From positions 23,453,454 to 23,517,453 of the forward strand of contig JAJLRJ010000010.1 of the NCBI GenBank assembly GCA_024195265.1: a stretch of 64,000 nt of DNA, given 5' to 3'. The notes beneath the pieces were generated by a model that did not search any database, was not told the origin of the DNA, and saw only the letters and a program-made list of their open reading frames with translations. The translations under genes and the position numbers were made by a program. This document shows, piece by piece, positions 26,836 to 37,465 of this stretch. Numbering within the stretch: the first letter of the stretch is position 1; each line of letters starts with the position of its first letter. Source of the stretch: Dendrophyllia cribrosa (lineage: Eukaryota > Cnidaria > Anthozoa > Scleractinia > Dendrophylliidae).

Positions 26836-27045
26836 GTAGTATGGGGCGTTGGGGCGTTCTGGACCACCTAAAAAAGCGAGATCACGCCCGAGTTACCGGC
26901 TTAATTTAATGGCTGACAACCCCTATCCCAGGGCCGACAACAACGAGGGCCTGGGATAGGGGTTGTCAACCATTAAATTAAGTCGGTAACTCGGGCGTGA
27001 TCTCGCTTTTTTAGGTGGACCAGAACCCCGACGCCCCATACTACT
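26836..27045. repeat. Terminal palindrome of Polinton B
   Basis: 210-base hairpin: the arms start AGTAGTATGGGGCGTTGGGG and end CGCCCCATACTACT, with near-perfect pairing to a centre of about 12 bases near 26935-26950. Same outer hexamer (AGTAGT) as the copy A palindrome, but an otherwise unrelated sequence. It abuts the recombinase-element inverted repeat exactly at 27046; CTTTCA is the expected 6-bp target duplicate. Confidence 0.72.
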
Positions 27046-28087
27046 CTTTCAGTTGAGAAATAAAATAATATATCGTTTTCTAAAGGACTTTTCATTAAGA
27101 AAAAGATCTGTTTTAGTTTAAAGTGTTTTGCACGAAGAGATTTGATGGTCTTTGATGCAAACGGTCTGGAAAAACATCGGGTGTCACGCGACAGGCGAGG
27201 AATTTTTCTTTCAGGCTCTGGCGAAACTTCAGTAAAAAGAATGCTTATCAGGTTAAGATTAAACCTCTAAAATAGCGAAGCTATGTCTTAAGCTTATAGT
27301 TCCTTTTAAATGAAAGATAGTTTTCAACCTGTTTTAAAATTTCTTACTAGTCCGCAGTGGATGTGCTGTGCATGCAGGATATGCCGCATTGTGTTATCTG
27401 TTTTTTAGCGTTTCTTTCAGCATATAAGCGAGGATTTTGTTTGCGTTAAAGACCCATCCAGCTAGCCACACAACCTGAAAAAACGATATTAAATGGTCCA
27501 CATTGCTCGTTTTCCCTTACAAAATCACTGCTACAAGAAATCCGGGTTTTAGCGGCAAATTGATATTTCTACGCGGGAAAAATAGGATAGCTCAAAGCGT
27601 GACTGAAATTAAAAAAAGCGGTGAACAAAAAGCGACAGACATTGTAATCTGTTTAATTACGAAAAAAAAAACACAACCGATCAAGTACAACAAACTCAGA
27701 TGAAGTATTAACCTGGGGAAAAACAATGGCTCACCTTTGGCGTTCACAAGTGTGGCAGAGTAGAAACAACGGCCATGCAACGGCCATGCTTGCGGCTCTC
27801 AAAATTCGTTTGTGAAGTCTTGTCCTTTAAATTTGTTCTTTTCTGTCAGCAGTGATTTATACAGCTATCGATGTTTTGATTTCAGTGATTTGCGCTTGGC
27901 AAATTGTCACTTCTCCCACCCTGCACAGTGGTGAACATTTCAGCACTCATTCAGTTCTTGCAAAGAAATCCGATGCATTATTATCAACCAATATGTATTT
28001 GAAGCTCAATAGTGTTTTCATTTCAAGTTCCACCAACAGTCCAATAGAGCAGCCCAGCATAAGGATATTTTTTTCTCGCAGTCTTAT
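27046..28087 (+). repeat. Left inverted-repeat arm
   Basis: Begins CTTTCAGTTGAGAAATAAAA. Pairs with 32202-33239. No convincing ORF; those present on either strand are mirrored in the other arm and carry no recognisable domain. Confidence 0.8.
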
Positions 28088-30025
28088 GTAAACTTACTCT
28101 ACAAAATGCTTCAACTAAGCTTATAGCACGTGTTCAGTCATTGGCGGATTTCCATCCAAAAATTTGGAAACCCACTTAATCAGAAGTGGTTTTAACCGTG
28201 GTAAAAATTCCTTGATCCAAGAAATGAGTCCAACTTGACTCTTTTTTTAATATTAAAGCAGTGTACGATAAATAGAAATGACTTTCGGTAAGCGACTCGT
28301 TTGATTTTCAGGCGGTCAATTTTCCTGGAGCCGGTCAATTGCGTCAAAGTGCGTCTATAGCAACCAATTGCAGAGCTTGCTGTCAAATTGTGTCCAATCA
28401 CAGATCTGGCTGTCAAAATGTCTCCAATCGCATAACTGGCTGTCAAATTTGTGTCAAGTTGTAGCCAAGAAGCATCAAGTGAGATGCCGAATCGTTCTTC
28501 CCATCACGAGGGAGGTCCTTTTCAACGTCAAATTGTCATTGACTAAATTCTTTTTTCAACTGAACTGTAAAGCAACTCGTCGACGACGCTGAATTCAACG
28601 AAACGATTTAAAAGAAAGACCTTTCGCTCGCGAGCATGTTTTCGTCTTTAAAATATTCCGCGCAGAATTTTTTCCTTTCAACTCACCTGAATTCACCTGA
28701 TGCGCAAGAGGGAAAATTTCATATTCAGTAAAATATAATGGAATTTCTTATTGTTAATTTGAGCGCACAATAAATGATTTTTTTCTGACAACATAATCTC
28801 GCAGACAAAGTGATTCGGGTTTTCTTTTCATGATCAACCACGCCGTGGCATGTTCGATCCGCGGAGGGGGGGGGGGGGGGGGGGAGGGGGGGCGGGGTGC
28901 TCCCTATAATGTGCTATACGAGGATGCTCCGCCCGAAAGGGGTACCTTTTTTAGGCTGGCTGTATATGAAAGGGTAGGGATTTCACGAGTTGAAGTATAT
29001 GAAAGGGTGGGGATTTCAAGAAGTATAGGAAAGGGTAGGGAAAACACCGGTTAAAGTATAAAAAAGGGTAGGGAAAACTGCCATTTAAGTATTATAAAAA
29101 GCGCCATTCATACTTAAATGGCAGTTTTCCCTACCCTTTTCACTTCCTGAAATCCCCACCCTTTCATAAAAAAGGTACCCCTTTCGGGCGGAGTATCCTC
29201 GTATAGCACATTATAGGGAGTACCCCCCCCCCCCCCACCCCTCCCCTTCCGGGGATCGAACATGCCACGGCGTCGTTGATCATGAAAAGAAAACCCGAAT
29301 CACTTTGTCTGCGAGATTATGTTGTCAGAAAAAAATCATTTATTGTGCGCTCAAATTAACAATAAGAAATTCCATTATATTTTACTGAATATGAAATTTT
29401 CGCTCTTGCGCATCAGGTGAATTCAGGTGAGTTGAAAGGAAAAAACTCTGCGCGGAATATTTTAAAGGCGAAAACATGCTCGCGAGCGAAAGGTCTTTCT
29501 TTTAAATCGTTTCGTTGAATTCAGCGTCGTCGACGAGTTGCTTTACAGTTCAGTTGAAAAAAGAATTTAGTCAATGACAATTTGACGTTGAAAAGGACCT
29601 CCCTCGTGATGGGAAGAACGATTCGGCATCTCACTTGATGCTTCTTGGCTACAACTTGACACAAATTTGACAGCCAGTTATGCGATTGGAGACATTTTGA
29701 CAGCCAGATCTGTGATTGGACACAATTTGACAGCAAGCTCTGCAATTGGTTGCTATAGACGCACTTTGACGCAATTGACCGGCTCCAGGAAAATTGACCG
29801 CCTGAGAATCAAACGAGGCGCTTACCGAAAATCATTTCTATTTATCGTACACTGCTTTAACAGTAAAAAAAGAGTCAAGTTGGACTCATTTCTCGGATCA
29901 AGGAATTTTTACCACGGTTAAAACTACTTCTTTTTAAGTGGGTTTCCAAATTTTTGGATGGAAATCCGCCAATGACTGAACACGTGCTATAAGCTTAGTT
30001 GAAGCATTTTGTAGAGTAAGTTTAC
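28088..30025. repeat. 1.94-kb fold-back insert in the left arm
   Basis: Palindrome with ends GTAAACTTACTCTAC and GTAGAGTAAGTTTAC, centre near 29093-29110 (TTAAGTAT ... ATACTTAA). Flanked by TTAT duplicates (28084-28087, 30026-30029). Contains a long G run near 28866 (C run in the other arm), and around 28970-29080 four imperfect units of AAAGGGTAGGGA. The right arm is shorter by a deletion of some of these units. No coding content recognised. Confidence 0.78.
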
Positions 30026-30269
30026 TTATTATATGGCAAGCAATACTCAAGGCCAAATCGAGTGCTCTGATTGGCTATTCTTCGGTCGGGATTTTACAGT
30101 ACGGACCATTACCATGGAAACGGTCCGTTTGGATATTTCCTCTCGATTGCCCAGCTCCCGGGAAATTCAAACCGCGAAAACACAAAAGCATAAAATCAAA
30201 TGCAAGAAATCTCGCTAGAAAGCAAATATTGTTTAATTTATTATAAGATTACCCTTCTAACAATTTAGC

Positions 30270-31712
30270 ATGATCGATAACATGGAAGACGAAGAGGAAT
30301 ACGAACATTCACCGAGCGAGTTTTATTGTCCAGATGAAGAAGAACTTTGCAACTTTAATGAAACGATTGTTGAGACAAGGATCACCGACAGCCAGGAAGA
30401 AATTGAAGGTTTTATAAATAACCAGAAAAGTGCCAACACTACTAAGAAGACGACAACTGACATGAACACTCTCTTCCGTTACATGCAAGAAAATGGGCTG
30501 AATAGTGAAAATATCGAAAGCCTACCTGCGACCGAGCTTGACCACCTGTTGTCCAAGTTTTTTATGAATATTCGCAAGAAGAACGGAGAAGAGTACGAAC
30601 CAGACACCATATCTGGTTTTCAGCGAAGCGTTCAAAGGTATTTAACCGACAAAAGGTTTCCAGTAAACATCCTCAAGGACAAGAACTTTGAAAAATCGAG
30701 GAGAGTTCTTGCTGCGAAACGCAAGACGCTTGTTCATGAGCATGGCAAAGGCAACAAACCGCAAGCTGCCAAGGCACTTGAAAATGACGAAGAAGATGCT
30801 CTCTTTGAGACCGGAGAATTCGGCGACTCCAACCCAGTTTCACTCCAGAGGACCGTATGGTGGTTTTTATTCCTTCATTTTGGTTTCCGAGCAAGAGACG
30901 AAAGTCGAAAGCTACGTTGGGGAGATGTTCAGCTGCAGAACGATCAGGACGGCCAAGAAATCCTTGTTTGGTTGGCCGAAAGAGGGAGCAAGACGCGTCA
31001 TGGGCAAGAAAAAGGTCATCAGAGGGCTTTTCAGCCAAAAATCTACGCCACAAAGACGGAAAGATGTCCAGTGAAGTTTTACAAAAAGTTCAAAAGTCAC
31101 AAGCCATTAGAAATGAACCAACCAGCAGCGCCATTTTATTTGGCCGTCCGGCATAACAGAAGCTTGAATGACGAAGTTTGGTACATGAAGTCTCCTCTCG
31201 GAAAAAATGAAATCGGGAAGTTTTTATCCACAGCAGCAAAAAAGGCCGGTCTTCAGAGAGAGGGAAAAAGAGTAACAAACCATTCAGTACGAAAAACATG
31301 CATATCCAGGCTTTTGGATGCGGATATTCCCGAAAACTTTGTGGCCCAACTCAGTGGTCACAAAAACACGGAGAGTCTCCAGTCGTACAAATCTGCTAGC
31401 TCCACACATCAGAGAAGAATGTCTCTAACTCTCAGCAGAGCTCGTTGCGGTAGCGAAGAATCTGCATCAAGCGTTCACGACGTTCAACTGGCCTCATGTT
31501 CCAGTGAAGACACAACTTCAAGCACGGCGGTAAATTCAATGATGAAGTCGACTGACGTTGATCCACTTCTATCATCCACCGCTCCGGTCTTCGCAGGAGC
31601 CAACATTGGTTCAATCACTGATTGCACTTTCCAGATTTTTCATGGAAATGTGAAAATCGTCCAGAATGAAAAGAAGCGTCGAGTAATTATTGAAAGTGAC
31701 GACGATGATTGA
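30270..31712 (+). CDS. Crypton/DUF3504-type tyrosine recombinase
   Basis: 480 residues, intronless and intact. Acidic N-terminus, then a core-binding region (KKTTTDMNTLFRYMQENGL; YEPDTISGFQRSVQRYL). The catalytic domain has Arg ~207 in FGFRARDESRKLRWGD, the H-x-x-R box His338/Arg341 in NHSVRKTC, His ~364 in LSGHKNTESLQ and the Tyr nucleophile ~373 in LQSYKS. All signature residues are present, so it could be active in cutting and joining DNA through a phosphotyrosine. The Ser/Thr-rich C-terminus ends in an acidic tail. The domain is related to that of KCTD1/ZMYM/QRICH1-type proteins that derive from Cryptons. AATAAA lies 86 bases after the stop. Confidence 0.8.
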   Translation: MIDNMEDEEEYEHSPSEFYCPDEEELCNFNETIVETRITDSQEEIEGFINNQKSANTTKKTTTDMNTLFRYMQENGLNSENIESLPATELDHLLSKFFMNIRKKNGEEYEPDTISGFQRSVQRYLTDKRFPVNILKDKNFEKSRRVLAAKRKTLVHEHGKGNKPQAAKALENDEEDALFETGEFGDSNPVSLQRTVWWFLFLHFGFRARDESRKLRWGDVQLQNDQDGQEILVWLAERGSKTRHGQEKGHQRAFQPKIYATKTERCPVKFYKKFKSHKPLEMNQPAAPFYLAVRHNRSLNDEVWYMKSPLGKNEIGKFLSTAAKKAGLQREGKRVTNHSVRKTCISRLLDADIPENFVAQLSGHKNTESLQSYKSASSTHQRRMSLTLSRARCGSEESASSVHDVQLASCSSEDTTSSTAVNSMMKSTDVDPLLSSTAPVFAGANIGSITDCTFQIFHGNVKIVQNEKKRRVIIESDDDD

Positions 31713-31797
31713 CTGTTCGCTGCTGTACGTGTTGTCTTGACTTTGCAAAGTACCGTTTTGTAAAACTTGGATTCAGTTCAAACTCCGCCGTTGTGCG

Positions 31798-31803
31798 AAT
31801 AAA
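31798..31803 (+). terminator. Polyadenylation signal of the recombinase gene
   Basis: AATAAA followed by a T/G-rich stretch (TGTGTTCTTTTGC), 86 bases beyond the stop codon. Confidence 0.5.
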
Positions 31804-32049
31804 ACATTCCTCAGCGGATGTGTGTTCTTTTGCTTAATTGTATAATGATTTTTTCCCAACTCATTAAATGCTTTCTAAATTCACAGATCGTATTTATTGT
31901 CGTTTTACATGTAGTTCTACGAAGTTCTACTGGGTTTTTGCTGCTTGCGTCATCATAAGCGGGAAATTCCCTGACATCGTGCCGGAAGTTGACTTGAATG
32001 AACAACCGGAAGTATTGTTTCGCATAAAAAAATTGATGCCATATAATAA

Positions 32050-32201
32050 ACTACTTACTAACCTCACTTGCTCGGGACCGTACTGGGGAATATTGGCCCT
32101 CGGTCGTGGCAGTACGGACCTCGCTGCGCTCGGTCCGTTCTGCCACGACCTCGGGCCAATATTCCCCAGTACGGCCCTCGCGTTCAGTTAGTAAGAGGTT
32201 A
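32050..32201. repeat. 150-bp fold-back insert in the right arm
   Basis: Palindrome CTTACTAACCTCACTTGCTC ... GTTAGTAAGAGGTT with a GC-rich middle (GCAGTACGGACCTCGCTGCG). It sits at the position in the right arm that corresponds to the 1.94-kb insert in the left arm. Confidence 0.72.
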
Positions 32202-33239
32202 ATAAGACTGCGAGAAAAAAATATCCTTATGCTGGGCTGCTCTATTGGACTGTTGGTGGAACTTGAAATGAAAACACTATTGAGCTTCAAATACATATTG
32301 GTTGATAATAATGCATCGGATTTCTTTGCAAGAACTGAATGAGTGCTGAAATGTTCACCACTGTGCAGGGTGGGAGAAGTGACAATTTACCAAGCGCAAA
32401 TCACTGAAATCAAAACATCGATAGCTGTATAAATCACTGCTGACAGAAAAGAACAAATTTAAAGGACAAGACTTCACAAACGAATTTTGAGAGCCGCAAG
32501 CATGGCCGTTGCATGGCCGTTGTTTCTACTCTGCCACACTTGTGAACGCCAAAGGTGAGCCATTGTTTTTCCCCAGGTTAATACTTCATCTGAGTTTGTT
32601 GTACTTGATCGGTTGTGTTTTTTTTCGTAATTAAACAGATTACAATGTCTGTCGCTTTTTGTTCACCGCTTTTTTTAATTTCAGTCACGCTTTGAGCTAT
32701 CCTATTTTTCCCGCGTAGAAATATCAATTTGCCGCTAAAACCCGGATTTCTTGTAGCAGTGATTTTGTAAGGGAAAACGAGCAATGTGGACCATTTAATA
32801 TCGTTTTTTTAGGTTGTGTGGCTAGCTGGATGGGTCTTGAACACACAAAATCCTCGCTTATATGCTGAAAAAACCGCTAAAAAACAGATAACACAATGCG
32901 GCATATCCTGCATGCACAGCACATCCACTGCGGACTAGTAAGAAATTTTAAAACAGGTTGAAAACTATCTTTCATTTAAAAGGAACTATAAGCTTAAGAC
33001 ATAGCTTCGCTATTTTAGAGGTTTAATCTTAACCTGATAAGCATTCTTTTTACTGAAGTTTCACCGGAGCCTGAAAGAAAAATTCCTCGCCTGTTGCGTG
33101 ACACCCGATGTTTTTCCGGACCGTTTGCATCAAAGACCATCAAATCTCTTCGTGCAAAACACTTGAAACTAAAACAGATCTTTTTCTTAATGGAAAGTCC
33201 TTTAGAAAACGATATATTATTTTATTTATCAACTGAAAG
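32202..33239 (-). repeat. Right inverted-repeat arm
   Basis: Mirror of 27046-28087, ending CAACTGAAAG. The next bases AGTA still match the left flank TACT, so the exact edge is uncertain by 4 bases. Confidence 0.8.
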
Positions 33240-33240
33240 A

Positions 33241-33735
33241 GTATTTTTGCGAAGACGATGCGAAAACTCCGCAAATATTCAAGCCGCGAATATTTCGCCG
33301 GAGCGATCTTATCAAATTTGCATAATCGAACGGCGGTGTTCTCAGGTTTCAATGTTTCGCTCGAAATATTTATAAACCTTATAAGCAAGTTATATCATAA
33401 CAACAAATTATACCGCTCATGTTAAGTTTTGTTTCGCAAAACAGTTAACTGCTTTCTTGGCTGTGATGTGTTTTTTCCCTGTGATGATGCACATTCCGCG
33501 AAATTCGACGATGCACAATTTTATGATGTTCGAAGATTTCAACTTGTGCGCCGTGAATGAGTAAGCTTAAGTTTATCTGAAATTCGCTTGTAACTCACTT
33601 TTTCATAAAAATATTTTTTTGTAAGTTGGAGTTTTATTCCGAAGTCCAGAAGTGCATTGAATGAATACGTCCCGCTAACTCGCTTTCGAAGAAAGCCCTT
33701 TCTTTTCAAGCGCCTTCAAATGTTTTCCATAGTTA
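33241..33735. other. Host-like non-coding DNA
   Basis: AT-rich with scattered TTCGC/GCGAA words (for example AATATTTCGCCGGAGCG). No gene, hairpin or repeat that I can support. Confidence 0.4.
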
Positions 33736-34795
33736 TTAATCGCAAGTGACGCACTTCACGATTAATAACTGCGAACTATAGTCTTTACGATTTTAAAATA
33801 AGTACAAAGTGTTTCGATCGTGAATGAAAATGAATCAACTAAAAGGATTTGGTTATCATTAGATGCATTTTGAGTTTTAAACCAAAATAATCATTTAAAA
33901 TTCATATCCCGAACAGGCGGATTTTCAGCCGATTTTCCTTTGGAGTTCCAAAATATTTTTTGACGCTAGTTGAACTAAATGTTGTAAGCATGTTGTTTAG
34001 TTTCTGTCACTTATTGTCAGTTTGTGAACGATTGTGGAGGAGAAACCTTGTTATCAGCTCTCCACTGCTAAAGAATGAAAGCCTTTCCAATAAGTTAGAC
34101 TTTTCAAAATCATCTTTTAAGTTAACACCGCCAATTTTGACTGCGAGCGAATCTTCCCACTGAAAGTATTTCGCCGTGTTGTTGATTTCACGATACGTTC
34201 AATTGAAAACAATTCTTGTCAAAAGCAATTTTCTATTTCTCCGGGTCAAATGAATTTTAGTTTCGGAAATCGATTAAGAGATCTCTCGCCAGTTTTCTTC
34301 CAATAACAAGACTTAAATAGACGTGTTTTAATTTTACATGTATAAATGCTTCATACGCTCGCGCTTCTATGTTCAATGGCGACGCTCGCGTTGTTCTTTA
34401 TCGAAAAAGAAGACTAGGAAAATATCGTTCGCGAACAAATTAAATCGAATAGAAGTCAAGCTCAAAAGAAATTTTGACCCCTGAAGAATTCGGTTGTGAA
34501 ATATTTACGGTATAACAAGCCCTGTGGAAAGTAGACTTTACGTTAGTTTTCTTTTTTGTAATGGCGGATGGTCAAGTTAAATTTGCTTTCGAGTTATCTC
34601 GTCCGTGGAAATGGGCAACTCACGATTAATAACTGTCTGTCAGACACAATTAATATTCGCGCATTACACGATTATTAACTGTAAACGTCTGCCAAACATA
34701 GTTATTAATCTGGAATTTTAAGATTATTAACCGTAACTGACATTGTTTCACGATTAATAACTACAAAGTAACACTCTTTACGGTTAATAAGGACA
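33736..34795. repeat. Dispersed ACGATTAATAACT motif cluster
   Basis: At least seven occurrences, in both orientations, of a 13-14-base word (CACGATTAATAACTG, AGTTATTAATCG, ACGATTATTAACTG, AAGATTATTAACCG, TTTACGGTTAATAAG). They are irregularly spaced, so this is not a tandem satellite. No coding sequence around them. Confidence 0.5.
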
Positions 34796-35104
34796 AAAGG
34801 CGCTGTTTAAGATTATTATGCTGGTAAATTCCACTGCAAAAAAATAAAAACACTGCAAAATTATATGGACACCTGTTTCTCTTTATTTTCATGCGGGTAT
34901 CAAGGTCATACTGTACAATTACATGACTTGTATCATTGCTGATATCTTTATATCTATAGATGATATTTTTTTTGGTGAACTGATTCACTAGTTCGAGCAG
35001 TGTTTGAAAGTCACATGAAGACATTCAGCTTAAAGCAATTTTCTTTTATAAAGACAAACGAGGGCAGGATTTTTTTTTAAATTTTATGGTACATATTACC
35101 CAGC
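34796..35104. other. AT-rich non-coding DNA
   Basis: Nothing recognised; the small minus-strand ORF here has no domain or codon signal. Confidence 0.35.
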
Positions 35105-35109
35105 ATATC

Positions 35110-35375
35110 AGAGCTATTTTTGCTAGCTGCCATCTGCTCAACAACACTGATCAACCATAGAGGTGGCATCTGCTAACAATTTACTCATGGCCATCTGCTC
35201 ATTCTTTTTTGGGGATAAGAGCTGGCACAGTCAAAGTATTAGTAACATTTTTGCTAGCTGTCATCTGCTCAAGAACATCAATCATAGAGCTGGCATCTAC
35301 TAACAATTTACTCATGGTCATCTGTTCATTATTTTTTTGTGAAAAAGGGCTGGCACAGTCAAACTATTAGTAACA
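35110..35375. repeat. Two-unit tandem repeat, about 130 bp each
   Basis: Two diverged units, both carrying TTTTTGCTAGCTG, CATCTGCTCAA, AACAATTTACTCATGG and GGCTGGCACAGTCAAA in the same order. Confidence 0.65.
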
Positions 35376-36838
35376 TAATATGGTATGAGACTTTGTAACA
35401 ATTTCTATGAATGTAGGAAAAAGCTTTCATGCACCTAGTAATGTCTGGCATTTTGCCTCACAATGCAATCAATCAACCGTTACAATGAACGTGACAACTG
35501 CTACTGTTAAACCCAAAGGAGGATATTACCGTCTTCCCAGCATGCTTTGGATAAAATTCGGGTGAATGACTTCCGGTGGAACCGTAGAATTCACGTATTT
35601 TAGACAAAGTTGTACATGGATTTCCTCGCTTTAATGTAAAGGCATCGAAAGAAAACAATGCGAATATTATTCCTCTATTAATGATGTGCCAGGAAATGGT
35701 TTTCTTAGAGTGGAGTGGACCCGTTGAAAAAAATTATCGTGGTATAGTTTGACTGTTGTCGTCCATGTCTGCTTGTAGTCATCGGTAATGCATATTTTAA
35801 ATTGGTTGGATCGATTCAAAAAAGGCGAGTCAAACGCCAAATAACACCCAATTCCAGTCATTTAAGGTATAAACTTTCTCAAAAACCTAATTGACTCCAA
35901 TTGACTCCACGATTTCATCCTTAATTTTGAAGTTGATAGTGATCTATTTCGGCGGCTATTTGTTTAAAGTGACTGCATCCGGCAAGCTCCAAGTGGCGCG
36001 TCGTTTGTGAGAAGATCTTATTGCATTTTTGGACCAACTCGAGTTTTATTTTGGTCACAGCAAAATATAAAATGCAATGAAGCTGAATGATTAGTGCTCG
36101 TACCATAGAAAAGTCAGAAAATAGCGAGAAAAGCGAAGATCGATTTTGAACTAAAAATAACATTACCGTAAACAAGCACAGCAGGACAGTCGCGTGCTGA
36201 GTGAGTAGCTGTTGTTTTATATTTTCAGTTAGCGGGAATTATTTCACCGGCTCTGTTCACCAGTGTTAGGTCCAATAAGTCAAAGCAAGCAAATATACGG
36301 ATATTTCTTCTAATATAAGCCGGCATTGTTTTGAAATGGCGATACGGTTTATTGATTCCATGAATCTGTGAAGAGATTTCAAGCGTCTACCAGCGCGACG
36401 CTTATCGCGGGTTTCGGCCCGTCTGGGAAGTTAAGCGGCCTTAAAGCAAACTGAAAACATAACCCGAAATGGAAAATATTCTGTAAAGGTGAATAGAATA
36501 AATAGGTTAACGTAGATTTCTTTTGAAAGGTTTCCGCTACGACCAACTGAGTACCTCCAACCTCAACGGCGTCTGTGTAAAATGAGCTGTTTGCGGGTCG
36601 CCGCCGTTTGATAATATAGTTTGCTTGCAGTGCATGCCGGGAAGATGGTAATATCCTCCTTTGTTAAACCCTCAAACTGACTCGGCTGCACATGTGCTTG
36701 GCCAATTCAGGACTATTTTCTTAAAAACTCTAACAATTTTTTCTTAAAGGTAGGAAAGCTTGATATATAGGTAATTAATGCTGGTAGAGAATTATAAATT
36801 GTAGGACCTTGGTAGAGAAATATGTAAATTGGAGGCAA
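35376..36838. other. Non-coding DNA between repeats
   Basis: No convincing exon. Short minus-strand ORFs near 35473-36175 lack start context, domains and splice partners. Nothing else seen. Confidence 0.35.
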
Positions 36839-36840
36839 TA

Positions 36841-36965
36841 ATTAATTGAAGGGCCGAGAGCATAACCGTAGTTCACATGCCAAAAATGGACAAATCCGAG
36901 CGAGAAAAAATAAAAAAGGCCTAAAATTCCACATAGGTCGGTTATGCTCTCGGCCCTTCAATTGT
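36841..36965. mobile_element. MITE with 25-bp inverted ends
   Basis: AATTGAAGGGCCGAGAGCAT... at the left and its complement ...ATGCTCTCGGCCCTTCAATT at the right, about 70 bases between. No ORF. Confidence 0.6.
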
Positions 36966-37306
36966 GATAATAAAACATAAATTTGACTATTTGACATGAA
37001 TTGAATTGAAAAAAATTCATAATGAGTACATTATTTTGAAATCAAGCAATTTTCGAGGATATTTTGATTTGAGAGTGATTTCTTAACTGTGTTTAATGCC
37101 TGTATATAATTCTGATTGTAACACGTGTACACTTGTAGCATGTTTCCCTGGCATGTCTACGACAATCAAAACATCGACAAACGCACTTAATAAATAGAAC
37201 AGAGTCAAACTACAAAATAAAATTGAATTTACTCAATTAATGTACCTTGTTGGCCTTCTCTATCTGCTTCAGGTTGCTCCTCCGCACAGTTCCTCCTTAT
37301 TTCGTG

Positions 37307-37465
37307 CTACCGTTCTTGGTCTCGTTCACGCTGTTCTTCAATTCTTCTCATTCCTCGAAGCCGTTCTAACGCTAATTGACGCTGTTGTTCTGTTCTGTTT
37401 CTCCTCCGTTCCCTTTGTCGTTCTCCGTCTCTTTCTCTCTTCTTTCGTTTCTCCTCTTCTGTCAT
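37307..37465 (-). CDS. Arg/Glu-rich 52-residue ORF
   Basis: MTEEEKRKKRERDGERQRER followed by more Arg/Gln/Glu repeats, stop at 37307. The composition resembles basic coil segments in N-termini of proteins predicted from cnidarian mobile elements. It could be a real exon or a low-complexity remnant. No partner exon seen. Confidence 0.25.
   Translation of the reverse strand: MTEEEKRKKRERDGERQRERRRNRTEQQRQLALERLRGMRRIEEQRERDQER

Larger units (their letters stand above)
14593..27045. mobile_element. Polinton/Maverick copy B, right-hand part
   Basis: Gene order left to right: 603-residue homologue fragment (+), coiled-coil gene (-), MCP (+), packaging ATPase (+), conserved protein (+), three small membrane proteins (+), integrase (+), polymerase B (-), terminal palindrome. 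It is inverted relative to copy A. The left part is displaced beyond the window by the Gypsy and Polinton A insertions. At least five genes are broken, so it is an old copy whose remaining open genes are the small ones and the integrase. Confidence 0.88.
27046..33240. mobile_element. Tyrosine-recombinase element with long terminal inverted repeats
   Basis: The outer arms (27046-28087 and 32202-33239) are inverted copies. By my alignment only about 7 mismatches occur in the first 195 bases. Inside the two inserts, the arms continue for 13 more bases (TTATTATATGGCA at 30026-30038; complement at 32037-32049) and then stop matching. The unique centre holds one intact tyrosine recombinase gene. 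Removing the two palindromic inserts leaves about 4.1 kb. Known Cryptons lack long TIRs, so the arrangement is unusual. Confidence 0.7.

Noticed and set aside
1..27045. Reading A and B as one Polinton with a duplicated inverted core caused by mis-assembly
   Set aside because: The copies differ at many bases, carry different terminal palindromes, and A's genes are intact while B's are decayed; two separate elements explain this better, though read support was not available.
27503..28592. Small ORFs in the inverted arms
   Set aside because: Appear in mirrored form in the partner arms, so they reflect sequence duplication rather than coding selection.
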